Shown piece by piece: positions 31,847 to 38,964 of a DNA stretch of 64,000 nt. Made by a program: the position numbers and the translations under genes. Each line of letters begins with the position of its first letter. Positions within the stretch are counted from its first letter, which is position 1. The notes below the pieces were generated by a model. That model saw only the letters and a list, made by a program, of their open reading frames with translations, was not told the origin of the DNA and made no database searches. Source of the stretch: Deinococcus indicus (GTDB taxonomy: Bacteria > Deinococcota > Deinococci > Deinococcales > Deinococcaceae); NCBI RefSeq assembly GCF_002198095.1, contig NZ_NHMK01000003.1, positions 1 through 64,000 of the forward strand, in the 5' to 3' direction.

Positions 31847-32545
31847 ATGGACAGCGCCCAGCAGTTCCACCCAGCAGCGCAGCGGGCCCAGACGCGGACG
31901 CTCTTTCGGCATCACCGGGTGGTGACGACCGTGCAGCTGGAGCGGCTGGAGTTGATGCGCGCGGCGGACACGCTGCGGCTGCCGCGCGTCGACCTGGATG
32001 TCCGGACGCAATCGGATCAGGCCAGCAGCCTGACCGGCGTCACGTTCGTCGCGGCTGACGAGCGCTGGTTGAGGCAACCGCCCCGCGAGTTGCTACATCA
32101 CTCACTGCTGGCCGAAACGCACGTCCGGCTGATTGGAGAGAGTGCGCTCCCAGTCCCCCATCCGAGTTTCGAGTACCTGGACCTGCGGGGGCGCTCGGGC
32201 GTCTGGCCGGACGCGCAGTTCCGGTTACCGGCAGGGGGCGGCCACGACTGGTCGGTGGAGGTTGACACCGGGTACTCACCCAAGCGCAGGGACCAGAAAC
32301 TAATCGCTGCGGCTCAGGACGGGTACGGCACGCTGGTCTGGGCGACCAGCGTGCACGGCCGCGTGGAGAAAGTCGCGCGGCGCATCCGTGAACTGCACCG
32401 CGCACGAGAACTCCGGCAGGTGCAGCAGGCGATCGTGCTGTACGTGAATGTGCACACCGCCGACCGGGATCCGTACGCGCCGCGCCGCCGCCTCAACAAG
32501 TCGAGCCTAATCCACATTGACCTGGCCGGGTCGGCGGACGAGTGA
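31847..32545 (+). CDS. Nuclease-like (replication-relaxation type) protein, 232 aa
   Basis: GGAGG lies about 12 nt before the ATG. The segment VWPDAQFRLPAGGGHDWSVE, VDTGYSPKRRDQKLIAAAQD has the PD...(D/E)xD...K pattern of restriction-endonuclease-fold domains found in replication-relaxation proteins. An N-terminal winged helix (RTLFRHHRVVTTVQLERLEL) fits the same family. Family members act at plasmid or phage origins. Activity is not proven by sequence. Its last 39 bases overlap the convergent gene. Confidence 0.55.
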   Translation: MDSAQQFHPAAQRAQTRTLFRHHRVVTTVQLERLELMRAADTLRLPRVDLDVRTQSDQASSLTGVTFVAADERWLRQPPRELLHHSLLAETHVRLIGESALPVPHPSFEYLDLRGRSGVWPDAQFRLPAGGGHDWSVEVDTGYSPKRRDQKLIAAAQDGYGTLVWATSVHGRVEKVARRIRELHRARELRQVQQAIVLYVNVHTADRDPYAPRRRLNKSSLIHIDLAGSADE

Positions 32546-33265
32546 CGGCAGGGGCAACGTGAACACCGTGATCACTGGGTGGAAGGGGGCGTCGGGGCAG
32601 TTCCCGCGCTGGCGCCGATCCCGAGCATCCTCGTTGACCCGTCGCACGTAGGCGCGCAGGGCAGCGGTCTCCTCAGGCACGACAAGCAGGAGCGGGGAGT
32701 GCCAGTAGCCGGCGATGTGCGTGCCGTGCAACTTGAGCAACCCGCGCGCCTCGGTCACCTTGATGCCGCCGCCTGAGCAACGGGCGTACAGGCGCGGCTC
32801 CCCCAGCATTTCCAAACGGGTTCCGTCCTCCCGAGTACGCCGGTTGCCGGTGTACCGGTTCTGCAGGGGCCAGTACTCCTCCTCGGGCACACGCATGTAG
32901 GCGCTGGTGATGTGACCGGTCAGGCCCTGGTCGCGATATGCCTTGTAGTTCCACTCGACCCACTCGTACCCGAGTTTCTGTAGAAGCTGCACGGCGTCCA
33001 TCATGTACGCCCGGTCCGCCAGGGAGGCCGGTCCGCGCAGCCGGTACTGGATCCCTGCACGCTGGAGTTCGGAGTCCGTCAGGGTCAGGACCGGGCCGTA
33101 CGTGGTCCGCACCTCACGGATCGCACCACGTGTGAGCAGGCCTCCCCAGTTGACTCGGGGGCCGTAGGTCGCCGTGATGCGGCGGCTCGTCAGGGCCACG
33201 CAGTCCCGCAGAGCGCCGAGTACTGCCTGCTCGTTCTGCTCTTTCCGGGTGCCCTCCTCCGACAT
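32507..33265 (-). CDS. Hypothetical protein with winged-helix-like N-terminus, 252 aa
   Basis: The start at 33265 is supported by TACTGT (33271-33276) 5 nt upstream (leaderless). Residues 10-70 look like a winged helix (NEQAVLGALRDCVALTSRRI, then ELQRAGIQYRL). The next part (LADRAYMMDAVQLLQKLGYE) recalls the N-terminal pattern of replication-relaxation proteins. The C-terminal half is alpha/beta. The convergent overlap with the nuclease-like gene suggests a linked pair. Confidence 0.55.
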   Translation of the reverse strand: MSEEGTRKEQNEQAVLGALRDCVALTSRRITATYGPRVNWGGLLTRGAIREVRTTYGPVLTLTDSELQRAGIQYRLRGPASLADRAYMMDAVQLLQKLGYEWVEWNYKAYRDQGLTGHITSAYMRVPEEEYWPLQNRYTGNRRTREDGTRLEMLGEPRLYARCSGGGIKVTEARGLLKLHGTHIAGYWHSPLLLVVPEETAALRAYVRRVNEDARDRRQRGNCPDAPFHPVITVFTLPLPSLVRRPGQVNVD

Positions 33266-33329
33266 GCCGCACAGTAGAGCGGCCGTCAACTCGGCGGCTG
33301 CGAAAAACCCCTCCTCCAAACCCGTGAGG

Positions 33330-33347
33330 CCCGGCCTGCCGGCCGGG
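33330..33347. repeat. Hairpin upstream of the integrase gene
   Basis: CCCGGCC (33330-33336), a TGCC loop and GGCCGGG (33341-33347) lie 25 bases before the integrase start. It may be a leader hairpin limiting integrase translation. Confidence 0.4.
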
Positions 33348-33372
33348 TGGAGAGCGGCGGAGGAAATCCGCT

Positions 33373-34458
33373 GTGAAAAAGAAGGACAAGAAGAACCGCA
33401 ATCTGAAGAACAAGGACAAGCCCACCTCACCGCCCGCCGAGTTCGTGGCGCCCGCCCCGCACGTGTGGGTGGAAGTGGACATCGAATGGGACTCCCTGGA
33501 CAAGGCGGCCCGCCGGCGCCTGGTCCTGCAGGCCCTGGAGGACGGGGACATCGACGTGCTGTGGAGTGCGACGCATCACAACCTGCTGCTGTACGGACGC
33601 GGTGGCAGTCACACCAGCCAGCACACCGTGCGCGGGTACCGGACCGGCGTGGCTGCCTTCCTGGCGTTCGCGTTGCCGCTCGGATGGCAGAGGATGACGG
33701 ACCACGACACGGACCTGACGATCGGGTACCTGCGGGCGCTGGAGCGCACCGGCCTGACCCCCGGCACCATCAACGCCCGCCGGTCAGCCGCCCGCGCCCT
33801 GTACCGGGCACTCCGCTGGGCGGGCGTGCTGTTGGCGGATCCGTTTGCGGACACGCCGCGCGTGGCGGACCGCGAGGACCGCTGGGCGAAACGCGAGGCC
33901 TACTCACGGGAGGACATCGCGGCGCTGCTGGCGGTGGCCACGCCGGAGGAGCAGCGCATGATCCTGCTGGGCAGCCACGCGGCGCTGCGGATGTCGGAGA
34001 TGACCAGCCTCACGTGGGACGCCGTGGACCTCGCGAAGAAGGTCATGGTCGTGACCGGCAAGGGAAGGAAAACGGCGCGGGTGCACCTCAGCGGCCCCCT
34101 TCACGCGGCGCTGTCCGCCGTGCCGGCAGGGGAGCGGGAGGGGCACGTGCTGCCGTGGCAGGACCCGAAGACGATCCGGGTGTTGTTGCGGGCCCTGTGC
34201 AGTCTGGCCGGCGTGCAGTACGCCCGGAGGCAGGTGCACGGGCTGCGGCATGCGGCGGCGACCATGCTGCTGGCTCAGACGGGTGACATCTACGTGGTGT
34301 CCCGTCACCTGCGGCACTCGTCGATCAGCAGTACTGAGATCTATGCCAAACTCAGCAGCACCAAGCTCAGCGATGCCCTGGACGCCTGGGACGCCCCCGA
34401 GCCTCCGGAAGACGACGCGCCCGCGACGCCGGACGAAGACGACGAGGCGGCCGACTGA
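33373..34458 (+). CDS. int: Tyrosine-type integrase/recombinase, 361 aa
   Basis: The GTG start has GGAGG 9 nt upstream. The N-terminus is Lys-rich, followed by a core-binding SAM-like domain at about 50-160 (LLLYGRGGSHTSQHTVRGYR). The catalytic domain shows Arg near 205 (HAALRMSEMTSL), a beta-hairpin Lys region (MVVTGKGRKTARV), HGLRHAAATMLL (H-x-x-R near 289-292), RHLRHSS and the nucleophile Tyr near 324 (STEIYAKLS). It catalyses site-specific recombination for integration or dimer resolution. An acidic tail ends the protein. A terminator follows immediately. No att core was recognised nearby. Confidence 0.9.
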   Translation: MKKKDKKNRNLKNKDKPTSPPAEFVAPAPHVWVEVDIEWDSLDKAARRRLVLQALEDGDIDVLWSATHHNLLLYGRGGSHTSQHTVRGYRTGVAAFLAFALPLGWQRMTDHDTDLTIGYLRALERTGLTPGTINARRSAARALYRALRWAGVLLADPFADTPRVADREDRWAKREAYSREDIAALLAVATPEEQRMILLGSHAALRMSEMTSLTWDAVDLAKKVMVVTGKGRKTARVHLSGPLHAALSAVPAGEREGHVLPWQDPKTIRVLLRALCSLAGVQYARRQVHGLRHAAATMLLAQTGDIYVVSRHLRHSSISSTEIYAKLSSTKLSDALDAWDAPEPPEDDAPATPDEDDEAAD

Positions 34459-34477
34459 GGAGGCCTGAAACGACGAA

Positions 34478-34520
34478 AGGCCCCACCCGCCCCGGCCGAA
34501 GCTGGGAGCGGGTGGGGCCT
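34478..34520 (+). terminator. Strong hairpin terminator after int
   Basis: 13-bp perfect arms AGGCCCCACCCGC (34478-34490) and GCGGGTGGGGCCT (34508-34520) with a 17-nt loop, followed by CGATTGTTGG. It also faces the - strand lysis operon and may act in both directions. Confidence 0.7.
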
Positions 34521-34642
34521 CGATTGTTGGATGTCGGATGTTGGAAGCACAAACCCCACGCGTGCTGGAGCGGGCGCAGCCACGCGGGATTGATGCGGGA
34601 TTGATGACGACGGAAGGCGAACGCCACAAAGGCGCAATACGG

Positions 34643-34951
34643 TCAGGTGCCCGGCCAGTCCGGAAGCGGCACGGTCTGACCGGCCAGGGCGTGCGTGCAG
34701 TCGGACAGGAACACGATGTGCCCCGCCGGCGCGCCACCCATCCCAACGAACGAATGGCAGACCCGCCGCCCATCCGGGTACTCGGCCTGCACCAGGACCG
34801 AGGGGCTGAACACCGGCGCATCCAGGTCCCCGTTGAAGGTCCAGGCACCCGGCCCGCGCGTCGTGACCGCATGCGGCCCCTGGCAGCCCGGGCACCAGAA
34901 CGTCAGGCCCTCACGCTCCCCGGCCCGATCCCCCCAGCGGCGCAGTTTCAC
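34643..34951 (-). CDS. DUF6527-family protein, 102 aa
   Basis: LTFWCPGCQGPHAV, WTFNGDLDAPVFSPSVLV, CHSFVGMGGAPAGHIVFLSD and CTHALAGQTVPLPDWP follow the order of conserved blocks in DUF6527, a small family common near phage lysis genes. A CxxC pair and later Cys/His suggest a metal site. The start is a GTG in a 4-base overlap with the small lipoprotein gene. The biochemical role is unknown. Confidence 0.75.
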   Translation of the reverse strand: MKLRRWGDRAGEREGLTFWCPGCQGPHAVTTRGPGAWTFNGDLDAPVFSPSVLVQAEYPDGRRVCHSFVGMGGAPAGHIVFLSDCTHALAGQTVPLPDWPGT

Positions 34952-35061
34952 GCTGCCCCTGCCGCGACCTGGGCGGGCACGTCGAACAGCGGGCGGTCCA
35001 CATCACACCCGGCCGCCTGGGCGATCAGCAGCAGCGCCGTGAGCAACTGGCGGAGGCTCAC
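34948..35061 (-). CDS. 37-residue lipoprotein, candidate o-spanin
   Basis: It starts at a GTG overlapping the upstream stop (GTGA) and ends overlapping the DUF6527 gene. The peptide is MSLRQLLTALLLIAQAAGC plus 18 residues ending in AQVAAGAA. It has a charged start, a hydrophobic core and a Cys at position 19 with AAG before it, a plausible though not ideal lipobox. In a lysis block such tiny lipoproteins are typically outer-membrane spanins (Rz1-like). A matching inner-membrane partner is not obvious. Confidence 0.5.
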   Translation of the reverse strand: MSLRQLLTALLLIAQAAGCDVDRPLFDVPAQVAAGAA

Positions 35062-35444
35062 GCGCCGCGCTCGATGGTCACGGTCGGCGCGGCGTCCGTG
35101 GGAGCATCAGCGCCGGACTTCCGGGTGGCTTTGACCTGCACGTTCACGTCCCGCTCGTAATCACCCGTCGCCTTCAGGTACGCCAGCGCAGCAGCCACGA
35201 CCGCGTTCCCGACGCCGCGCAGATCCAGGGTGTACGCGCCGGTCGCGAAGCCCAGCGCGACGACCACCAGGACGGTCAGGATCTTGGCGACCATGCGCGT
35301 ACTGGGGCCGGTCGTCTTCAGCCAGCGTTTAGCGACGGCGGTCAGCGGGCCGACCAGGCGCGGCGCGAGGTACGCGATCACGGCCGTCACGAGTTCCGGC
35401 GGAATGCCCGCCTGCGTCAGTTGTGCGTTCAAATCCTGATCCAT
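35058..35444 (-). CDS. Holin-like membrane protein, 128 aa
   Basis: A cytoplasmic or amphipathic N-terminus (PPELVTAVIAYLAPRLVGPL) is followed by a clear transmembrane segment (KILTVLVVVALGFATGAYTL), a second weaker span (GNAVVAAALAYLKA) and a charged tail. It overlaps the endolysin gene by 16 bases. Its size and position fit a holin or pinholin, which controls lysis timing. Four other membrane proteins lie close by, so assignment is by position. Confidence 0.55.
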   Translation of the reverse strand: MDQDLNAQLTQAGIPPELVTAVIAYLAPRLVGPLTAVAKRWLKTTGPSTRMVAKILTVLVVVALGFATGAYTLDLRGVGNAVVAAALAYLKATGDYERDVNVQVKATRKSGADAPTDAAPTVTIERGA

Positions 35445-36235
35445 ACGTCACCGTCCTCTTCGGTCGCGTTGATGACGACCGTCTTCGCGTTCTTGATTTC
35501 CACGCGGGCGCCACTGATGTCCTCCCATGGCTGCCCACCCTGGCTCAGCAGCACGCGCCGCTGCCCAGGCGCGGGATCCGGGGCAGGGGCAGGGGCAGGG
35601 GCTGCCGGGGCGGGCGTGTCCGGCAGGGCCGCCAGGGCCCGGCGGTAGTAGACGCGGACCTCCTTGATGCCCAACATGGCCGGGCCGTTCACCATGCGCC
35701 GCGTCTCGTTGATGTCCCCTGCGTCCGCCGGGCCGTTGCATCCACGTTTCACCCAGTAGTTCGCCGCAGTTCGGGCGCTCACCAGGGCGTCGTTGATGCG
35801 CTCCGGCTGGCGCGAGAGATCCACTCCGGCCGGACTGTACGACTCGAACAGCGCCCGGCCCGTCAGTTGGATGTACCCGGCGCCCCTGAATGCCCAGCCG
35901 TCGCCGCTGGCCTCGTTGCCGTTGCCCAGGCGGTTCGCGTACACGCGGTTCGCGCAGGCCACCTCGTTCCGGACGTACGGCCGCGCAGCTGCCGCGCTGC
36001 CCCGGAAGGCCGTGCGAAAAATCGCGGCCAGTCGGGCCGGATCTGTGTAATACACGCTCTCCCGGACGTTCCGGAAGCCGCACTCGTGCGCGATATTGGC
36101 CAGCCACGCTGCGAGGCGCAGGCGGGTCGTGATGCCGTACTCCTGCGCCGCGGCGCTCAGGACGCGGGCGGCCAGTTCCGCATCAGCGGGCGCTGTCCCG
36201 GGCCGGATGGTTTGGAGCTGTCTTGCAGTGATCAT
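35429..36235 (-). CDS. GH19-type endolysin (chitinase/lysozyme fold), 268 aa
   Basis: The start ATG at 36235 is fixed by GGGAGGTTGAA. The catalytic region has RLAAWLANIAHECGFRNVRE with the first catalytic Glu (AHEC, near residue 42). The second acid is in the ESVYYTD segment, and the GH19 signature is GWAFRGAGYIQLTGR. Such enzymes cut the peptidoglycan glycan backbone. A Pro/Ala linker (about 205-222) leads to a C-terminal beta domain (VEIKNAKTVVINATEEDGDV) that may bind cell wall. No signal peptide is seen, so it needs a holin. Confidence 0.85.
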   Translation of the reverse strand: MITARQLQTIRPGTAPADAELAARVLSAAAQEYGITTRLRLAAWLANIAHECGFRNVRESVYYTDPARLAAIFRTAFRGSAAAARPYVRNEVACANRVYANRLGNGNEASGDGWAFRGAGYIQLTGRALFESYSPAGVDLSRQPERINDALVSARTAANYWVKRGCNGPADAGDINETRRMVNGPAMLGIKEVRVYYRRALAALPDTPAPAAPAPAPAPDPAPGQRRVLLSQGGQPWEDISGARVEIKNAKTVVINATEEDGDVWIRI

Positions 36236-36585
36236 TTCAACCTCCCGGCGGGCACCCAGGCCCGCCCGTTCCAGTACTCGACGGACCAGCTGCGGCCCAC
36301 CCATTCGTTGCGGACGCCGCCGCTCGGGATCTCCCACGCGCCTCGCAGCGGGTAGATCGGCTGGTACGGCCCCTCGGCGTTCAGGACGCTGCGTTTGCGC
36401 GCGCGGACCACGCCCCGGGCCGGGCAGTCCACGGCGGGGCGGATGGCGAGCCGTTCGACGATGCCGAGGGTCGCGGTGCGCTCGACGGTCGCCGCGCAGT
36501 ACGTCGCTGGCGTCGGGAGCCGCTGGGCGATCAGGCCGCCGCTGACGGCGAGGGCCACTCCGGCCAGGACGGTCCGGCCGATCAC
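36232..36585 (-). CDS. Membrane-anchored or exported small protein, 117 aa
   Basis: It starts at a GTG in a 4-base overlap. The N-terminal hydrophobic segment (IGRTVLAGVALAVSGGLIAQ) acts as an anchor or signal. The mature part has two Cys and ends in a beta-rich SWSVEYWNGRAWVPAGRLK, reminiscent of a small SH3-like fold. It lies in the lysis block; a spanin or cell-wall-binding role is possible but unproven. Confidence 0.55.
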   Translation of the reverse strand: MIGRTVLAGVALAVSGGLIAQRLPTPATYCAATVERTATLGIVERLAIRPAVDCPARGVVRARKRSVLNAEGPYQPIYPLRGAWEIPSGGVRNEWVGRSWSVEYWNGRAWVPAGRLK

Positions 36586-37055
36586 GCGGTCCGCTGCTGC
36601 ACCCTGGACTGCACGCGGATCACCTCCTGCAGGAGGCTGCAACCCCGGCCGATGCCGAGGCACAGGGCCGCCAGTCCGGCGTAGATGACCAGCAGGTACA
36701 GCGTCAGGTGCCCCAGGGGACTCCCGGCCACCTGCCCCGCCAGGATCTGCCCGCCGAGACAGATGATCAGCAGCGCGACCCCCGCCACGGCGCTGATCAC
36801 GGCTGGCCGCCAACGTTCCAGGCCGCCGTACTCCAGCAGCGCCAGGATGGTGAGGGGCGGGTGCGTGCGCCGGGCTTCCAGGACGACCGCCACGATCCGC
36901 TGGGCGAGCATGGCCAGCAGCGCGATGATCAGCACCCGGTAGATGCTCACCGCCAGGTACGACCACTCCGGATCGGCGATCAACGGCGTGTTCATGAGGG
37001 CGTCCAGGGCTCGGGTGGTGTCGACGAGTGCGGCGTGCCAGGGGCTGTCAGTCAT
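36582..37055 (-). CDS. Multi-span membrane protein, 157 aa
   Basis: Three hydrophobic spans (about 33-57 SIYRVLIIALLAMLAQRIVA, 86-108 VISAVAGVALLIICLGGQIL, 114-137 LTLYLLVIYAGLAALCLGIG) with a charged C-terminus (EVIRVQSRVQQRT). Position in the lysis operon suggests a holin or antiholin. Overlaps on both sides show coupled translation. Confidence 0.6.
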   Translation of the reverse strand: MTDSPWHAALVDTTRALDALMNTPLIADPEWSYLAVSIYRVLIIALLAMLAQRIVAVVLEARRTHPPLTILALLEYGGLERWRPAVISAVAGVALLIICLGGQILAGQVAGSPLGHLTLYLLVIYAGLAALCLGIGRGCSLLQEVIRVQSRVQQRTA

Positions 37056-37371
37056 GAGGGTCTCCTTTGCGCCAGCGGATGGCGAGGGCCAGCAGCAGCC
37101 ACGTGACGGCGACCGCGCCGACCACCCGACCGAACGCGCTCGGATCGGCGGTCCGGGCGGGCAGTTGCAGTAACAGGGCGGCCGCGAGCGCCAGTGAGCC
37201 CCAGCGGATGCCGGGGGCGGGGTGGTGGCGCAGGCGGCGGGCCGTGATGACGCTCACGCCGGTCATGACGACCGTGACGCTCGCGAGAATGACGGGCGGC
37301 CCGATGATCCAGCGGTTCAGGTCCACTGCGGCGATGTACAGCGCGATCAGCAGGTCAAGCACGACCGTCAC
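37048..37371 (-). CDS. Three-span membrane protein, 107 aa
   Basis: It overlaps the previous gene by 17 bases and the next by 8. Hydrophobic spans at about 4-20, 23-44 (WIIGPPVILASVTVVMTGVS) and 84-100 (VVGAVAVTWLLLALAI), ending in WRKGDPHD. Holin-type topology is possible. It is not assigned to a family. Confidence 0.6.
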   Translation of the reverse strand: MTVVLDLLIALYIAAVDLNRWIIGPPVILASVTVVMTGVSVITARRLRHHPAPGIRWGSLALAAALLLQLPARTADPSAFGRVVGAVAVTWLLLALAIRWRKGDPHD

Positions 37372-37726
37372 CTCCGGGCGGCGCGGACGGGTCCGGCGGG
37401 TCCAGCGGGGCCGGCGGGGGCGCGTCGGGGATGTACTTCTGCACGCCGTACCGCGCGGCGAGCAGGAGCCCGGTCGGGCCGTACGCGAAGCCGACGATGC
37501 ACGCGCCGATGGCCTTGCTCATCACGTCCAGCGCGCCCTGCGACACCCAGTCCAGGCCCCGCTCGACGCCGGCGCCGACGACGAACGTGGCGACCATCTC
37601 CGCGAAGAGCTTGCCGGGCGGGACGCGGCGGGCGCGGGTAACAACCCCGGCCCAGTGAAGAAACGCGGCGCTGAGGCCGCAGCCGATGGTGGTGGCGGCC
37701 TGCAAACCGATCAGTTCAGCGGCCAT
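37355..37726 (-). CDS. Holin-like membrane protein, 123 aa
   Basis: Hydrophobic segments at about 8-28 (LQAATTIGCGLSAAFLHWAG), 42-56 (AEMVATFVVGAGVERG) and 68-95 (SKAIGACIVGFAYGPTGLLL), then a Pro-rich tail. The segment order resembles phage holins of the LydA/phage_holin_6 kind, from memory. It is first in the lysis operon. Confidence 0.55.
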   Translation of the reverse strand: MAAELIGLQAATTIGCGLSAAFLHWAGVVTRARRVPPGKLFAEMVATFVVGAGVERGLDWVSQGALDVMSKAIGACIVGFAYGPTGLLLAARYGVQKYIPDAPPPAPLDPPDPSAPPGGDGRA

Positions 37727-37912
37727 CCAACACCTCCTACGTGCTGTCTACACAACATCTGGTCTCTCCTGGCAGCTTTTTTGCCGCGTGGAGCGCATGA
37801 TTCGAGGCAGGACAGGGGGCGCGATCCCCTGTCCGCTGCTGTTGGTGCCCTGTCCGCTGCTCCTGACGGCCGTGAACCTCGCGCCGGTCAGGGGCAGCGC
37901 GAGGAATGAAGA
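37727..37912. other. Intergenic stretch without a recognised gene
   Basis: No convincing coding frame on either strand. It contains only the leader of the lysis operon, including a weak purine-rich sequence before 37726. Confidence 0.4.
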
Positions 37913-37934
37913 ACCCCCGCGCAGCGGCGGGGGT
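37913..37934 (-). terminator. Terminator after the metalloprotease-like lipoprotein gene
   Basis: ACCCCCGC (37913-37920), a 6-nt loop and GCGGGGGT (37927-37934), followed on the - strand by TCTTCATTCC. Confidence 0.65.
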
Positions 37935-37961
37935 ACCGGACTACTCAGGCGGTTCGTGTGT

Positions 37962-38468
37962 TCAGAGGCTGAAGGGGATGTCGTTCGGGTGGGGCGGGGC
38001 AGCGCATCTCGAAGGAGTCGGGTCTTTCCAGCCCAGGGCGCGCAGGCTCTCCCCGCAGGCCCGCAGGTACGCCTGGGCGTACCCTTCAGGCCAGCGTTCG
38101 AGCAACTGGTGCGTGTAAGCGTCATCACTTCGAGGATCCGCGAACACCCGGAGGTACCGGGCCTGCAGGCAGTGCCCGGCCTCGTGCGCTGCCATCCGCG
38201 CCAGTTCCGACCGGACCGCAGTTGGATCGATGTCCACCACGCAGCTCGTGCCGCCCGGCAGCGCATGCGCGTGCCCACTGGGAGCTCGGTAGCGTCCGTC
38301 TGCGTCATACACCGGCCCGCCAAGGGCGCCCGGTTCCGTCCAGCGCCAGGTGATGGCGACCCCGTGCACTTCGGTGGTCCACTGGGCGTTGTCGCGGGGC
38401 GGGGCGGTCACGCTGCAACCAGCGAGGCCCAGGGCGAGTGCGGCGGCGGACAGGATGCGCTTGATCAT
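37962..38468 (-). CDS. Lipoprotein with HEAGH metal-binding motif, 168 aa
   Basis: Signal peptide MIKRILSAAALALGLAGC with a good lipobox (LAGC), preceded by GGAGG 6 nt from the ATG. MAAHEAGHCLQAR near residues 92-104 has the HExxH zinc-protease motif. No clear downstream third ligand can be named. The rest has disulfide-capable cysteines. It is a predicted cell-envelope metalloprotease-like protein, monocistronic between lysis genes and the XRE gene. It could modify the host envelope in lysogens or late in infection. Confidence 0.65.
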   Translation of the reverse strand: MIKRILSAAALALGLAGCSVTAPPRDNAQWTTEVHGVAITWRWTEPGALGGPVYDADGRYRAPSGHAHALPGGTSCVVDIDPTAVRSELARMAAHEAGHCLQARYLRVFADPRSDDAYTHQLLERWPEGYAQAYLRACGESLRALGWKDPTPSRCAAPPHPNDIPFSL

Positions 38469-38679
38469 GGGTGGACCTCCAGAGGAAAGGCCCGCCGCAG
38501 GGCCTGCGGGCGGGACGGGAAGGCGACCCCAGCGTGAACTGTGGGCCGGACGGCTTGTCTTGATTCCACCATTTCGGTTGAATCTTTGTCAAGGCGTGCA
38601 CGGGAGACACCCGGACGTCCAGGCTCCCGCGCCGCCATGACGTCCACCACTTCGGGAGAACACCAACTGGAGGGCTACC
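38469..38679. promoter_or_regulatory. Divergent region between the lipoprotein and XRE genes
   Basis: On the - strand TTGACA (38592-38587) with TGGAAT 18 nt downstream (38568-38563) is a weak promoter candidate for the lipoprotein. On the + strand GGAGGG lies 5 nt before the TTG at 38680. Confidence 0.4.
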
Positions 38680-38889
38680 TTGAGAGGAATGACCGACGAG
38701 ATTCGAGCCGAGATCAAGCGCCTGATGAAGGAGAAAGGCCTCTCCCAGCGCGCCCTTGCCGAGAAACTCGGCGTGAACGAGAAGAGCCTCAGCCGCACCC
38801 TGCTCGACCGGGGGAAGCCCGCCGGCATCTGGCCGGACATCCTCGACGAGCTGGGTGTCGAACTGACCCTGAAACGCAAGGGCAGTTGA
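38680..38889 (+). CDS. Small XRE-family regulator, 69 aa
   Basis: A TTG start at 38680 is preferred over the ATG at 38689 because GGAGGG lies 5 nt before the TTG, while the ATG would be 14 nt away. The HTH (LSQRALAEKLGVNEKSLSRT) fills most of the protein. Cro-sized, with no extra domain. A terminator follows. It may regulate the divergent lipoprotein or the late region. Confidence 0.75.
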   Translation: MRGMTDEIRAEIKRLMKEKGLSQRALAEKLGVNEKSLSRTLLDRGKPAGIWPDILDELGVELTLKRKGS

Positions 38890-38897
38890 CGACCAGA

Positions 38898-38922
38898 GGG
38901 AGCCGCACGGCTCCCCCTTTCC
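38898..38922 (+). terminator. Terminator after the XRE gene
   Basis: GGGAGCC (38898-38904), GCAC loop, GGCTCCC (38909-38915), then CCTTTCC. Confidence 0.65.
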
Positions 38923-38964
38923 TTCGTGTTCTGGGCCTGATACCGGGCCTGATTCTGTGTGGCG

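Noticed and set aside
33266..34642. attP core next to the integrase
   Set aside because: I saw no repeated arm sites or sequence shared with the tRNA genes that would identify a core. The hairpins here are better read as leader and terminator.
38680..38889. Small XRE protein as the main lysogeny repressor
   Set aside because: It is only Cro-sized, lies between lysis and fibre genes and lacks an oligomerisation domain. The HTH/HEPN-like gene at a divergent early promoter is the better candidate.
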